A stretch of DNA of 64,000 nt from Geothrix oryzae (GTDB lineage: Bacteria; Acidobacteriota; Holophagae; Holophagales; Holophagaceae), in NCBI RefSeq assembly GCF_030295385.1, contig NZ_AP027079.1:2108001-2172000 (forward strand), given 5' to 3'. Below the pieces are notes generated by a model, which saw nothing but the letters and a program-made list of their open reading frames with translations, did not search any database and had not been told where the DNA came from. Shown one piece after another: positions 7,959 through 16,451 of the stretch. The position numbers were made by a program, and so were the translations under genes. Every line of letters begins with the position of its first letter. The stretch's first letter is position 1.

Positions 7959-8354
7959 TCAGATGGAGCGGGGCGGGCCGGAATCGGCCGGTGGAGCAGC
8001 TCCAACCAGGCTGCGGAGCAGCGGGACATTGGCTGGAGGAACACGAAGGCGCAGGATTTCAGCCGCGGTGAACCAGCCCCAGGCCAGCGACGTCCGTGGA
8101 CGGCCCTCCGCCAGGACGCGGAAGGGATGCAGGCGCACGGCCCCCTCCAGGGGAGGTAGCGGCTCAGCCGCCAGGACCTTCATGTCCACCTCTTCCCGGA
8201 GTTCGCGCCTCAGGGCCTCGAGAAGCGGCTCGCCCGCTTCCGCTTTGCCGCCCGGGAACTCCCAGAGTCCCGGCAGAACCGCATTGGAGGCGGCTCGGCG
8301 CTGCAGAAGATAGCGGCCCTCCCGCTCCACCAGGGCCAGGGCCACTTCCGTCAC
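7959..8354 (-). CDS. Nudix hydrolase, MutT (8-oxo-dGTP diphosphatase) type
   Basis: A 131-residue Nudix protein that probably hydrolyses 8-oxo-dGTP or a related nucleotide. The Nudix box is readable from G-KAEAG-E through RELREEVDM; the Gly near the box end is replaced by Asp while the metal-binding REL-EE core is intact. WEFPGGK precedes the box, as in MutT. The GTG start at 8354 overlaps the rnhB stop as GTGA, so translation is coupled to RNase HII. Together with mutY 4 kb away it would serve the oxidised-guanine defence, but MutT-like proteins vary in substrate. Confidence 0.85.
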   Translation of the reverse strand: MTEVALALVEREGRYLLQRRAASNAVLPGLWEFPGGKAEAGEPLLEALRRELREEVDMKVLAAEPLPPLEGAVRLHPFRVLAEGRPRTSLAWGWFTAAEILRLRVPPANVPLLRSLVGAAPPADSGPPRSI

Positions 8355-9175
8355 TCGGGATCCTTGGCCAGACCCTCGGCATTCGCCAACTGGGCCAGGC
8401 GGTCCGCATAGTGCCGCCTCAGGGTCTCCACCCACACCAGCTTCAGCCGGCCATAGGCCGGGCGGAGGTCCGAGAGCACCCAGGCCTGCAGTTCGGCCAC
8501 GCTGACGCAGCGATCCAGGCTGCGGCGCAACTCGTCGCGCAGGTCCTCGTCCACCCGCTGGAGCGCCGCTACGGGCGCATAGCTGATGCGGTGCACGCAG
8601 GACACGCCCAGCTCCAGGATGCGCGCCCGGTGCAGGGCCGTGCCGTAGCCCTTGTGCTGGCCGAAACCATAGCCCGGATGCTGCTCTTCCAGGCCGATCA
8701 TCAGCGCATCGCGGTGGGCCTTGGCCAGGATGCTCGCCGCGCCGATGGCGCAGCTGACGGCGTCCCCGTCCACCACGAGCCGCTCGGGCAGGCCCGTCCT
8801 GGGGCCGCGGTTCCCGTCCACGAGCAGGAGGCGGGGCCGGATCGCCAGTTGGGCCACCGCCTGCCGCATGGCCATCAGGGTGGCCTCCAGGATGTTCTCC
8901 CGGTCGATGGCGAGCGGATCCACCTCGGCGATGCCGTAGGCCGGGAGCACGGACTTCAGCTCCGCCGCCAGGACTTCCCGCCGTTCGGGCTTCAGCTGCT
9001 TGCTGTCCCGAACGCTCCGCAGCACATGGCCCCACTTGTGGACCGTCTCCCCGTCCAGCACGGCGCAGGCGGCCACCACCGGCCCTGCCCAGGCGCCGCG
9101 CCCCGCCTCGTCCACGCCGCCCCAGGCCACGCCGGGAGGCACATTGCCGAGGTCCCAATCGAGCGGGTTGATCAT
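8351..9175 (-). CDS. rnhB: Ribonuclease HII
   Basis: Cleaves the RNA strand of RNA-DNA hybrids and single ribonucleotides in DNA. The 274-residue product has GVDEAGRGAWAGPVVAA (first catalytic Asp/Glu), LLVDGNRG, GAASILAKAHRD (second Asp) and the long tract GYGFGQHKGYGTALHRA followed by HRISYAPV. It is somewhat longer than the typical 200-230 residues because of a C-terminal extension after residue 215. The ATG at 9175 is not preceded by a clear ribosome site. It heads the operon that runs through the nudix and tol-pal genes. Confidence 0.93.
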   Translation of the reverse strand: MINPLDWDLGNVPPGVAWGGVDEAGRGAWAGPVVAACAVLDGETVHKWGHVLRSVRDSKQLKPERREVLAAELKSVLPAYGIAEVDPLAIDRENILEATLMAMRQAVAQLAIRPRLLLVDGNRGPRTGLPERLVVDGDAVSCAIGAASILAKAHRDALMIGLEEQHPGYGFGQHKGYGTALHRARILELGVSCVHRISYAPVAALQRVDEDLRDELRRSLDRCVSVAELQAWVLSDLRPAYGRLKLVWVETLRRHYADRLAQLANAEGLAKDPE

Positions 9176-9207
9176 GAACTCAGGCTAGCAGGCCGGAATC
9201 TGGAGGC

Positions 9208-9879
9208 TCAGCATTTCAGTGATTCCCAGGCGATGAGCCAAGTGTCCATCACGCCGCGGAAATGGCTCCGCGGCGGCCCGGGCTGGTAGATGGCCTGGAT
9301 GGGGATGTGGGCCCACCGGAGCTTCCAGTCCGCGGCCTTCATGGCGATCTCCATCTCGATGGCGAAGCCCGACGAGCGCAGGTCCAGGCGATCCAGCACC
9401 TTCTTCCGGATCATGCGGTAGCCGCTCTGGCTGTCCTCCCAGGTGACGCCGGCGATGCGGCCCAGGGTCCAGGTTCCCAGGGCGTTGGTGCGCCAGCGTT
9501 TCGCCGGGATCCGGGCGCGGTCCTGGAGGCGCGATCCGATGAGGAAGTCCGCGTCCGGGTGGGTCGCCAGGTGGTCGAGGAAGCGTCGCAGGTCCGCGGG
9601 GGCATGCTGGCCATCCGCATCCAGGAAGAGGTAGAAATCGAAATCGTCAGACCGGAGGTGCGCGATGCCCGCACGGAGGGCCTGGCCCTTCCCGCCGCCC
9701 CGGCCGGGTTCGAGCCGCAGCACCTCGGCCCCGCCGGCGGCAGCCACGGCGCCGGTGCCGTCGCCGGAGCCGTCGTCCACGACCAGGATCCGGTGCAACC
9801 CGAAGGCCTGGAGCCCGGCCAGCACCGATCCGATGTGATCGGCCTCATCGTGGGCGGCGAGGATCGCGGCGATCCTCAA
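9208..9879 (-). CDS. Family 2 glycosyltransferase (dolichyl-phosphate mannose synthase-like)
   Basis: A 223-residue GT-A fold transferase with no membrane helices. It has the N-terminal nucleotide-sugar strand LRIAAILAAHDEADHIG, LVVDDGSGDGT, and the metal-binding DXD-type YLFLDADGQH. The acceptor end contains EDSQSGYRMIRK, as in polyprenyl-phosphate glycosyltransferases. I set the start at a TTG (9879) because it overlaps the TGA of the upstream peptidase as TTGA and puts the first beta-strand at the N-terminus; the frame is open further upstream but only inside the peptidase gene. The donor and acceptor are unknown, and no polysaccharide cluster surrounds it. Confidence 0.82.
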   Translation of the reverse strand: MRIAAILAAHDEADHIGSVLAGLQAFGLHRILVVDDGSGDGTGAVAAAGGAEVLRLEPGRGGGKGQALRAGIAHLRSDDFDFYLFLDADGQHAPADLRRFLDHLATHPDADFLIGSRLQDRARIPAKRWRTNALGTWTLGRIAGVTWEDSQSGYRMIRKKVLDRLDLRSSGFAIEMEIAMKAADWKLRWAHIPIQAIYQPGPPRSHFRGVMDTWLIAWESLKC

Positions 9880-11675
9880 CGGCGGGTTCCCGGTTTGACC
9901 GGCGCCGAGGGGAACGGCTGTCCGTAGGCCGCGACGAAGGTCGCGCGCTGAACAGCAGTCGCCCGGGGATCCGGCACCAGGCCGTGGCTGCGGTCGGGAC
10001 TTTCCACCACCGGCACCCGCACCTCGAAGACCCGGCCCCGATCCGCGGCCAGCACGGTGGCCTTTCCTCCGGGACCCGGCTCGGCCAGCAGGCGCTGGGC
10101 CTCCCCCGAACTGGCGGTGCGCCAACCATCCACGGCGAGGATCTCCATGCCGAAGCTGAGGCCGGCTTTCGCCGCCGGACTGCCGGGGATGATGTTCTGC
10201 ACGGAGGGTCCGTTGGCGGCCAGGACGAGGCCCGTCCAGGCCCGGGCCCGGCGCTGGGCCGCGGGATCCTTCGCCTCGGCGGCGGACAGGGACTCCCAGG
10301 GGGCCTTCGCCACCATGGTCAGGCCATACGCGCGGCGCAGAGGCGCGGGATCGAGCTCAGCCCGGCCGGAGATGTAGGCCCCCCAGAAGGGGGCGGGATC
10401 CTGGCCGGAGAGTTCCTGGAAGGCCCGCCGCACATCCGCATCGGTTAGGCCCTTCTCGCCGTGCCGGGCCCACAGCCTGGCGAAGAGCTCCGGCAGGCCT
10501 GCCTTGCCGCGGCTGCCGGCCCGGAGGGTCGCATCCATGAGCCAGGCCACCGCCTCGCCCTTGTCGTAGTAGCTGACGGAGCTGTTGGGGCTGAACTCGT
10601 GCTGCTTGTAGAGGCGGATCCAGGCGTCCCAGCTGGATTCCTCGAGGCTCTGCTCCAGCCGGCCCGGACGCTGCACCTGCTCGCTCCAGCAACGGGTCAG
10701 TTCCTTGGCGGCATGGCTCCAGGGCACCACGCCGGCCCGGAGGACGATGAGGTGCTCCATGTACGAGGTGAGCCCCTCGTGGAACCAGAGCATCCTCGTG
10801 GGGTTCTCGCGGCTGTAGTCGAAGGGGCCCAGGACGGGATCGTGCAGACGCTTTACATTCCAGGCATGGAAGAATTCGTGGGCCACCAGCTGGTAGAGGG
10901 CGTGGTAGCCCTCCGACTTGTCGAAGGCATGGCAGTCGGAGATGAGGCTGGTGCAATCCTTGTGCTCCAGGCCGCCCCGGAGCTTGGGCGTGAAGGTGAA
11001 GAGGAACACATAGCGCTTGAAGGGGAAGCCGCCGAAGATCGCGCCGGCCGCCTCGACGATCTTCTTCGTGGCTTCGGCGATGCGCCCCTCGTCGCCGTTG
11101 TGGTCGCCCGTGAAGGCCAGCTCGAATGCGGTGCCTCCGGTCTTGAACTGCCGGGTCCGGAATGTCCCCAGCTCGAAGGGCGAATCCACCAGCATGTCGA
11201 AGTCCCCGGCCGCGTAGACACCCCGCTTCTGCGGCAGTGCCGAAGCCACCTTCCAGGCGGTGGGGAAACCCTCGAAGCTCACCTCCACCGGCCGGTCCAG
11301 CTGGCCCTCCAGGTAGAGGAAGGTTGCGGCCGGGATGATCTGGGCGTGGGTGGCGTCCACATGGTTGGTGCGGACGGTGAGATCGTTGCCGTAGAGGCGG
11401 TAGCGGACCGTGAGCTCCCGCTTCGAGGCGGGCAGCTCCCAGCGCTGCTTGTCGAGCTTCTCCAGCGGCCATTCCCGGCGGCCCTCCACCCGGCGGACGC
11501 GGTCCACGAAGCGGGCGTAGTCCCGCACCAGGTAGGAACCCGGCGTCCAGGCCGGCAGCGCTGCCGTGGCGCCGGAGGCCACAGCCTCGGCGGGAAAGGT
11601 CAGCTCCACTTCAAACAGGTGCTGGGGCAGGTCCAGCGGACGGACGGTGGCCCGGATCGGGGTGAGCTTGGTCAT
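9876..11675 (-). CDS. M61-family glycyl aminopeptidase with C-terminal PDZ domain
   Basis: A 599-residue zinc metallopeptidase. An N-terminal beta-rich domain (1-160) includes AWTPGSYLVRDYARFV. The catalytic site VAHEFFHAWNVKRLHD holds the HExxH plus downstream VKR typical of M61. LWFHEGLTSYMEHL supplies the third ligand (Glu). The PDZ domain (about 500-570) has SVQNIIPGSPAAKAGLSFGMEIL. No signal peptide is evident, so it may be cytoplasmic or a non-classical export product. The ATG at 11675 has AGAAGG upstream and starts 19 bases after the TetR gene, which suggests co-transcription. Confidence 0.9.
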   Translation of the reverse strand: MTKLTPIRATVRPLDLPQHLFEVELTFPAEAVASGATAALPAWTPGSYLVRDYARFVDRVRRVEGRREWPLEKLDKQRWELPASKRELTVRYRLYGNDLTVRTNHVDATHAQIIPAATFLYLEGQLDRPVEVSFEGFPTAWKVASALPQKRGVYAAGDFDMLVDSPFELGTFRTRQFKTGGTAFELAFTGDHNGDEGRIAEATKKIVEAAGAIFGGFPFKRYVFLFTFTPKLRGGLEHKDCTSLISDCHAFDKSEGYHALYQLVAHEFFHAWNVKRLHDPVLGPFDYSRENPTRMLWFHEGLTSYMEHLIVLRAGVVPWSHAAKELTRCWSEQVQRPGRLEQSLEESSWDAWIRLYKQHEFSPNSSVSYYDKGEAVAWLMDATLRAGSRGKAGLPELFARLWARHGEKGLTDADVRRAFQELSGQDPAPFWGAYISGRAELDPAPLRRAYGLTMVAKAPWESLSAAEAKDPAAQRRARAWTGLVLAANGPSVQNIIPGSPAAKAGLSFGMEILAVDGWRTASSGEAQRLLAEPGPGGKATVLAADRGRVFEVRVPVVESPDRSHGLVPDPRATAVQRATFVAAYGQPFPSAPVKPGTRR

Positions 11676-11694
11676 GGTGCCTTCTCTCGGAGGT

Positions 11695-12396
11695 TCAACC
11701 CTGGACGCCGTGAAGCCAGCGGCGGGTCACCCAGCGGACTTCGCCGTCGGTGATCTGGTAATTCGGATCCCGGAGCTTCTCCTCGATGAGCGAGCCCACC
11801 AGGGAGGTGAACAGCAGCACCTCCTTGCGCGCCTGCTCCAGCCCCGTGCCGAACACATGGTTCATGAAGAGGCCCAGGGGGCTCAGGCCCCTCTCCACGA
11901 GGGGCATGAGGTCCCGGAAGCTGGAATCCGGCGAGGGCACCGCGATGGAACGGAGGATGAACCCGGTGAACTCCTGGCTCTCCTGCAGCAGGTCCAGGTA
12001 GGTCCGCGCCAGCCCTGTGCAGGCCGCGTCCACGGCCTCCGCGCCCTGGATCGGCGCCTGGAGGAAGGGCTCCACCATGGCCTGGATGCGCACAGCCATG
12101 GCGGCGAGCGACACCAGGCAGAGCTGGCGGAAGAGGCCCTCCTTGCTGCCGAAGTGGTAGTAGAGGGTCGGCTTCGACACGCCGGCCTCCTCCGCCACCT
12201 CCTTCACCTGCACCCCGTCATACCCCTTCGCCGCGAAGTGCGAAAGGGCCGACAGCAACAGCCGGGCCTTCAGATCGCCCTCGCCGCTCAGGCGCTCCAG
12301 GGCCGTCCGGAAGCTGCCCTGCGCGCCCACGCCCAGGGCTTCAGGACCGAAGACCGGCACCAACTCTTTCAGACCATGGTCGGGAACGGTGGACAT
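11695..12396 (-). CDS. TetR/AcrR-family transcriptional regulator
   Basis: A 233-residue repressor-type protein. The helix-turn-helix is at about residues 50-90, with FAAKGYDGVQVKEVAEEAGV and KPTLYYHFGSKEGLFRQL. The ligand-binding C-terminal half is helical and unassignable. About 40 residues precede the HTH, which is longer than usual. The start ATG at 12396 is supported by GAGG 8 bases upstream; an alternative start at 12429 lacks a site. It leads the TetR-peptidase-glycosyltransferase operon and may autoregulate it, which is inference. Confidence 0.88.
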   Translation of the reverse strand: MSTVPDHGLKELVPVFGPEALGVGAQGSFRTALERLSGEGDLKARLLLSALSHFAAKGYDGVQVKEVAEEAGVSKPTLYYHFGSKEGLFRQLCLVSLAAMAVRIQAMVEPFLQAPIQGAEAVDAACTGLARTYLDLLQESQEFTGFILRSIAVPSPDSSFRDLMPLVERGLSPLGLFMNHVFGTGLEQARKEVLLFTSLVGSLIEEKLRDPNYQITDGEVRWVTRRWLHGVQG

Positions 12397-12485
12397 GAGA
12401 CTACCTCGGAGGTCCGTCCAGCATGCCACGAACCGCCTTACTGGGGGTTAAGGGACCTGTTGAGCCGATGACGCCCGGCTAGTGT

Positions 12486-13079
12486 TCAGTGCACCGCCGA
12501 CCGCCAAGGCAGGGCCCCGATCACTTCGACCTCCCGGTCCAACCACCAGTCCATCCGGGTCGCCGCCGCCGCACCGAACCGCTCCTCTGCCAGGCTGCGG
12601 TAGACCTGTGCGTGGCCCGCCTCGCAGTGTTCCAGCTCCAGCAGGAAGGCCAGCCACGATTTGGGGCCCGGCGCCGGCTGGACGGCCCAGGCCCGCTCCA
12701 GCAGCCCCAACCGCTCACAGCTGCGGGCCTCGATGAGCGCGGCGATGAGCAGCTGATCCAGCAGCCCCTTCGAGGCCAATTTGTGGAGAGCCTGCGCGTA
12801 GGCGTTGCCGTGGTCGGGGCGGAGCTTCCACCCGAAGGTCTGGAGCGCCTCCAGCACGCGCCGGTAGTGGTTGAGCTCTTCTTCCGCCAGCCGAGCCAGC
12901 AGCACCGAGGCGCGGGGCATATCGCTGAGGTGCTGGGCCATGTTCAGGGCCGTCAGCGCAGCCTTCTTCTCGCAGTGGGCGTGATCGGACAGCAGGGCCT
13001 CAGGATCGGCCAGGGCGGCATCGGCCCAGGCGGCGGGCGTATCGGACCGGAGGGGCAAAGGAGGTTTGAATCCGTTCAT
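12486..13079 (-). CDS. miaE: tRNA-(ms2io6A)-hydroxylase MiaE-like
   Basis: Non-heme diiron hydroxylase that acts on the isopentenyl group of ms2i6A at tRNA position 37. The 197-residue product has a ferritin-like four-helix bundle with ligands in HCEKKAALTALN, EEELNHYRRVLE and ELEHCEAGHAQVY. The length matches the shorter Pseudomonas-type MiaE rather than the 270-residue Salmonella form. The ATG at 13079 overlaps the transporter stop (ATGA), so it is translationally coupled. The substrate enzymes MiaA and MiaB are not in the window. Confidence 0.87.
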   Translation of the reverse strand: MNGFKPPLPLRSDTPAAWADAALADPEALLSDHAHCEKKAALTALNMAQHLSDMPRASVLLARLAEEELNHYRRVLEALQTFGWKLRPDHGNAYAQALHKLASKGLLDQLLIAALIEARSCERLGLLERAWAVQPAPGPKSWLAFLLELEHCEAGHAQVYRSLAEERFGAAAATRMDWWLDREVEVIGALPWRSAVH

Positions 13080-13924
13080 GACCGCACTCCAGTGATGCCG
13101 TTCAGCCCGAGGGCGCAGGCGATGACCGCCCCGCCGGCGGCCAGCCTCGGCCAATCCACGGCTTCGCGGAACACGAGGCCGGAGGCCAGGATGGCCAGGG
13201 GGATCTTCATGTTGTTGAAGATGGCCAGCGTGCCGATGTCCGTCCGCCGGGCCCCGGCGTTGAAGAGGAAGAATCCCAGGCCCGAGGCCACCGCCCCGAG
13301 GTAGACGAGCACGCCCAGCTGGCGGGGGCTCATGCCGAGCACCTTCGCCCACGGAACGGAGGGTGCAGCCATCGCCACGGCCACCACGGAGGCCCCCAGG
13401 TAGAGCAGGCCCATGAGGTCGCGATCCCGCTTGCCCGATGTTGGAGCCACGCGGCGGTAGAGCACCTGGCCGAGGGCGAAGCACAGGTTGGCCGCCTGCA
13501 TCAGCAGGAAGCCGCGCAGCATCCCGCCCCGCCCCAGGCCGGACCAGACGCAGATGCCCGTGCCCAGCACCGCCAGCCCGGCCGTGAGCAGGAACAGCCA
13601 GGACATCCGCCCCTCCAGCAGATCGCTGACCAGCGTGACAAAGAGGGGCGTGAAGATGGTGAACAGGGCGACTTCCGAGGGTCGAAGCCAGCGGTAGGAC
13701 GCGATATAGAGCAAGTACATGAGCCCGAACTGCAGGGCGCCGATCCCGGCGAAGGCCAGCCTGCGCCAGGCGGGCATCCCCTTCACATCCAGGAAGGGGA
13801 GGAACACCAGCGCCGCCAGGACGGTCCGGGCCGCAGTCACGAACGGGGCCCCCAGGTCGCTCACCTCCGCCGTGAGGCCGAAGGAGAGCGCCCAGATGAC
13901 CGAGACGATGAGCAGCAGGGACAT
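13076..13924 (-). CDS. EamA/DMT-superfamily transporter
   Basis: A 282-residue inner-membrane transporter with ten hydrophobic segments arranged as two five-helix EamA repeats. Recognisable features are the N-terminal SVIWALSFGLT and the repeat-two segment YLGAVASGLGFFLFNAGARR. The substrate cannot be predicted. GGAG lies 5 bases before the ATG at 13924. It is the middle gene of DUF2520-EamA-miaE, all closely spaced or overlapping. Confidence 0.88.
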   Translation of the reverse strand: MSLLLIVSVIWALSFGLTAEVSDLGAPFVTAARTVLAALVFLPFLDVKGMPAWRRLAFAGIGALQFGLMYLLYIASYRWLRPSEVALFTIFTPLFVTLVSDLLEGRMSWLFLLTAGLAVLGTGICVWSGLGRGGMLRGFLLMQAANLCFALGQVLYRRVAPTSGKRDRDLMGLLYLGASVVAVAMAAPSVPWAKVLGMSPRQLGVLVYLGAVASGLGFFLFNAGARRTDIGTLAIFNNMKIPLAILASGLVFREAVDWPRLAAGGAVIACALGLNGITGVRS

Positions 13925-13947
13925 GGCACTCCGCGGTAAAAGAGGCC

Positions 13948-14583
13948 TCAGTCGAGGCTGCGCCCCAGCTTTAGGAAAATCTCGCGCCAGGGCTCCGGCA
14001 GCGCCTCCACATCCCGGGCGATGGTGGCCTCGTCGCCCCGCGGAAAGGGGCCCGTGCGGCCCGCCGATCCCCGGAGGGCGACATTGCGCAGCGTGGCCTC
14101 CGCCAGCGGCAGCAGGCCCCGTCCCGGCAGGGCCACGCCCTGGGCCCTCAGCAGCGCCGCCGCCCCCAGCCAGAGCGTGGCCGCATGGCCCGAAGTGAGG
14201 ACCGCCGCGGCGTGGTACAGGGGCTTCAGCTCCGCCGGCAGATCGAAGGCCGCGAAGCCCAGGTCGCCGAAGGCCCGGCGCAGGGCGTCCGGCACCGCGC
14301 CCGTGATGGCCAGGGGCGTACCCGTCCAGTCCCGGGCCTCCCCATCAAAGCTGGTGAGGGGATGGGCACAGGGCACCCCCGGCAGATGCAGGCTCCCGGC
14401 CAGATGGACGCAGCGCCCCGGGAAGGCCTTCGCCAGATCCTCCACCGCGCGATCCGGGACGGCCAGCACCACCAGCCCTTCCGGACGGGCCTCATGATCC
14501 AGCAGCGCTGCCCGCGTCCCCCAGGCCGCCGCCAGCGAGCGCCCCGCGTGGCCACGGCCCAGGATGGTGAATTCGAAGGTCAT
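13948..14583 (-). CDS. Rossmann-like and DUF2520 domain protein
   Basis: A 211-residue protein with an N-terminal NAD(P)-type Rossmann fold (FTILGRGHAGRSLAAAWG, then LVVLAVPDRAVEDLA). The helical DUF2520-type C-terminal half contains LKPLYHAAAVLTSGHAATL. The family resembles F420/NADP-dependent and pantoate-type reductases, but its substrate is unknown. I use the ATG at 14583, since the Rossmann strand begins two residues later. A heptamer repeat lies 21 bases upstream in the divergent promoter region shared with the next gene. Confidence 0.85.
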   Translation of the reverse strand: MTFEFTILGRGHAGRSLAAAWGTRAALLDHEARPEGLVVLAVPDRAVEDLAKAFPGRCVHLAGSLHLPGVPCAHPLTSFDGEARDWTGTPLAITGAVPDALRRAFGDLGFAAFDLPAELKPLYHAAAVLTSGHAATLWLGAAALLRAQGVALPGRGLLPLAEATLRNVALRGSAGRTGPFPRGDEATIARDVEALPEPWREIFLKLGRSLD

Positions 14584-14603
14584 GGGGACAGTGTGGCGCA
14601 AAT

Positions 14604-14638
14604 CGGCCTTCGGTCTTCAGTCTTCGGTCTTCGGTCTT
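14604..14638. repeat. Heptanucleotide tandem repeat, unit CGGTCTT, five copies
   Basis: Units read cggcctt, cggtctt, cagtctt, cggtctt, cggtctt with no interruption. The array fills the centre of the 83-bp gap between two divergent genes and overlaps where the -35 of the plus-strand gene would be. Confidence 0.92.
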
Positions 14639-14666
14639 CGACCTGGAGACCTCCTAGACTTTCCCC

Positions 14667-15374
14667 ATGCCTCCTCCCTCCCCCGCCCCCTGGGCTCTGC
14701 CGCCCGATGTGCCGTGGCCGCGGTTCCTGAGGATGCTGCGGCATCCGGATCCTCCTCGGGGTTGGCTCGAGGCCGCGGCGGAACTCCCGGAGCTGAAGAA
14801 GCGCCCGCTGCTGCTGCGCTGGATCGCCCAGCATCCCAAGGCGCCCGCCCACCTGCGGTCGCATCTCCTGGCGCGGCTGCCCTGGCGGGCCCTGGCCGCG
14901 GTGGCGGCCGACGCGGCGGCCCACCCCCAGGCCCGCCAACAGGCCACGGAGAAACTCCAGCAGTTGTGGACGGCCATGACCACGGGGGAGCGCCGCAGCC
15001 TCGCTCTGCACGCTCCCCGAGCGCTCTGGCCTTTGATCTGGCGCACGCCCACCCTCAGCGTCCTCGGGTCGTTCCTCCAGCATCCCCGGCTGGGCCTCGA
15101 GCCCCTAGTGGCCCTCATCCAGGCACCCCTGCGCCCCACCCAGGCCGAGGCCCTGGCGGCCTCGCGCTGGCGGGAGGCCGTTCCCGTCAGCCAGCAGGTG
15201 CTCCTGGCCCTCGACCGCAGCCTCGCCCTGCCGGAATCAGGCTTGGTCCTGGGCCACGCGGCGCCGTGGATCCGGGCTCTGGATGAGGAGACCCGGCTCC
15301 TCGTCGCCAGCCGTCTCGTCACCCCGGCCCTGCGGCGGATGGTGCATCCGAACCGCGATCCCGGGTGGGACTAG
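14667..15374 (+). CDS. Hypothetical HEAT-like helical repeat protein
   Basis: A 235-residue protein that I do not recognise as a named family. It is built of amphipathic helix pairs rich in Leu, Ala and Arg (for example KRPLLLRWIAQHPKAPAHLR and ETRLLVASRLVTPALRRMV), like HEAT or ARM repeats. There is no signal peptide or membrane helix. The ATG at 14667 has TAGACT exactly 6 bases upstream and no ribosome site, which suggests a leaderless message. Its stop interlocks with the stop of the convergent cyclase gene (shared CTAG). Confidence 0.7.
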   Translation: MPPPSPAPWALPPDVPWPRFLRMLRHPDPPRGWLEAAAELPELKKRPLLLRWIAQHPKAPAHLRSHLLARLPWRALAAVAADAAAHPQARQQATEKLQQLWTAMTTGERRSLALHAPRALWPLIWRTPTLSVLGSFLQHPRLGLEPLVALIQAPLRPTQAEALAASRWREAVPVSQQVLLALDRSLALPESGLVLGHAAPWIRALDEETRLLVASRLVTPALRRMVHPNRDPGWD

Positions 15375-16435
15375 CGGATCTTGGCGGCCCGCATCGTGGC
15401 GCGGGCCCGCTTCATTTCATACATGGCCAGGTCGGCCTGGTGGAGGAGCGCCTCTACCTCCCCGCCGTCTTCCGGGAAGACCACGGCACCCACGCTGGCG
15501 CTCAGATCGAAGGGCATGCCGTCGAAGGAGAAGGTTCCCTGGACCAGGTCGGCCAGTTTGAAGGCGAAGTCCCGGGCCGCGGCCGGATCCTTCACTGCCG
15601 CCAGGAGGATGCCGAACTCGTCGCCACCGAGGCGGGCGAGGGTGTCTGATTCCCGGGTGAGGGCCCGGAGCCGCTCGGCCAGAATCCTCAGGGCGGCATC
15701 GCCCGCCTGGTGGCCGTGCTCGTCGTTGATGCGCTTCAGACCATCCATGTCCACGAGGACGATGCCGAGCGAATGTCCGTGCCGCCGCGCCAGCTTCAGG
15801 CCCTGGTGCAGCCGGTCATAGAACAGCGCGCGGTTGCCCAGTCCCGTGAGGGAATCCCGCGTGGCACGCAGGAAGAGGTCCCTGGCCGTCTCCACCTGGG
15901 CGGAATAGCGGGTGGCGTGGACCAGGGCCGACGCCACCACCTCGGAGATCAGCTCGAGCGTCAGGAGATCCGCATCCTGGAAGGCGGCAGGCTGGGCCGA
16001 CAGGACCTTGAGCACCCCCACCGTGAGGTCTCCATGGCGCAGGGGCACCACGATCATCGATCGCAGGCCCACCGAACGGCAGGCCTCCCGGTCCACCCGG
16101 GCGTCGGTTTCCGAATCCTCGCAGCGGAGCGGCACCCCCTGCTCCACGCAGAGCCCCGAAAGGCTGCCTTGGCGGGCCAGCCGCAAGCCCAGCTGGCGCT
16201 CGGCGATCCCCGAGGCGGCCCGGTAGACCATCTCCTCGCCTTCCGCCAACTCCACCGCGGCCCCGGAACCTCCCGTGAGGATCTGGGCCAGGAGCGCGAC
16301 CCGTTCGATCACCACGGAGAGATCCAGACCGACCTTGGCGATCTCCGTCTGGAAACGGATGATGCCCAGCAGCCGCTCCGGGGGCAGGCCGGCGGCGGGA
16401 TCGGCAATCAGGTGGCTGGGAAGCAGGGAGGACAT
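15371..16435 (-). CDS. GAF-GGDEF diguanylate cyclase
   Basis: A 354-residue soluble cyclic-di-GMP synthase. A GAF sensor spans about residues 40-175. The GGDEF domain (about 190-350) has the intact active site RLGGDEFGILLA, the DSLTGLGNRALFYDRL entry motif and the metal-binding VDMDGLKRINDEHGH. No RxxD inhibitory site is obvious immediately before the GGDEF. The ligand of the GAF domain is unknown. The opposing enzyme type, an HD-GYP phosphodiesterase, is encoded at 29.4-30.4 kb. Confidence 0.93.
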   Translation of the reverse strand: MSSLLPSHLIADPAAGLPPERLLGIIRFQTEIAKVGLDLSVVIERVALLAQILTGGSGAAVELAEGEEMVYRAASGIAERQLGLRLARQGSLSGLCVEQGVPLRCEDSETDARVDREACRSVGLRSMIVVPLRHGDLTVGVLKVLSAQPAAFQDADLLTLELISEVVASALVHATRYSAQVETARDLFLRATRDSLTGLGNRALFYDRLHQGLKLARRHGHSLGIVLVDMDGLKRINDEHGHQAGDAALRILAERLRALTRESDTLARLGGDEFGILLAAVKDPAAARDFAFKLADLVQGTFSFDGMPFDLSASVGAVVFPEDGGEVEALLHQADLAMYEMKRARATMRAAKIR

Positions 16436-16451
16436 GGGGATTCTCCTGGGC

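Noticed and set aside
14604-14638. CRISPR-like array
   Set aside because: The units are 7 bases in direct tandem with no spacers.
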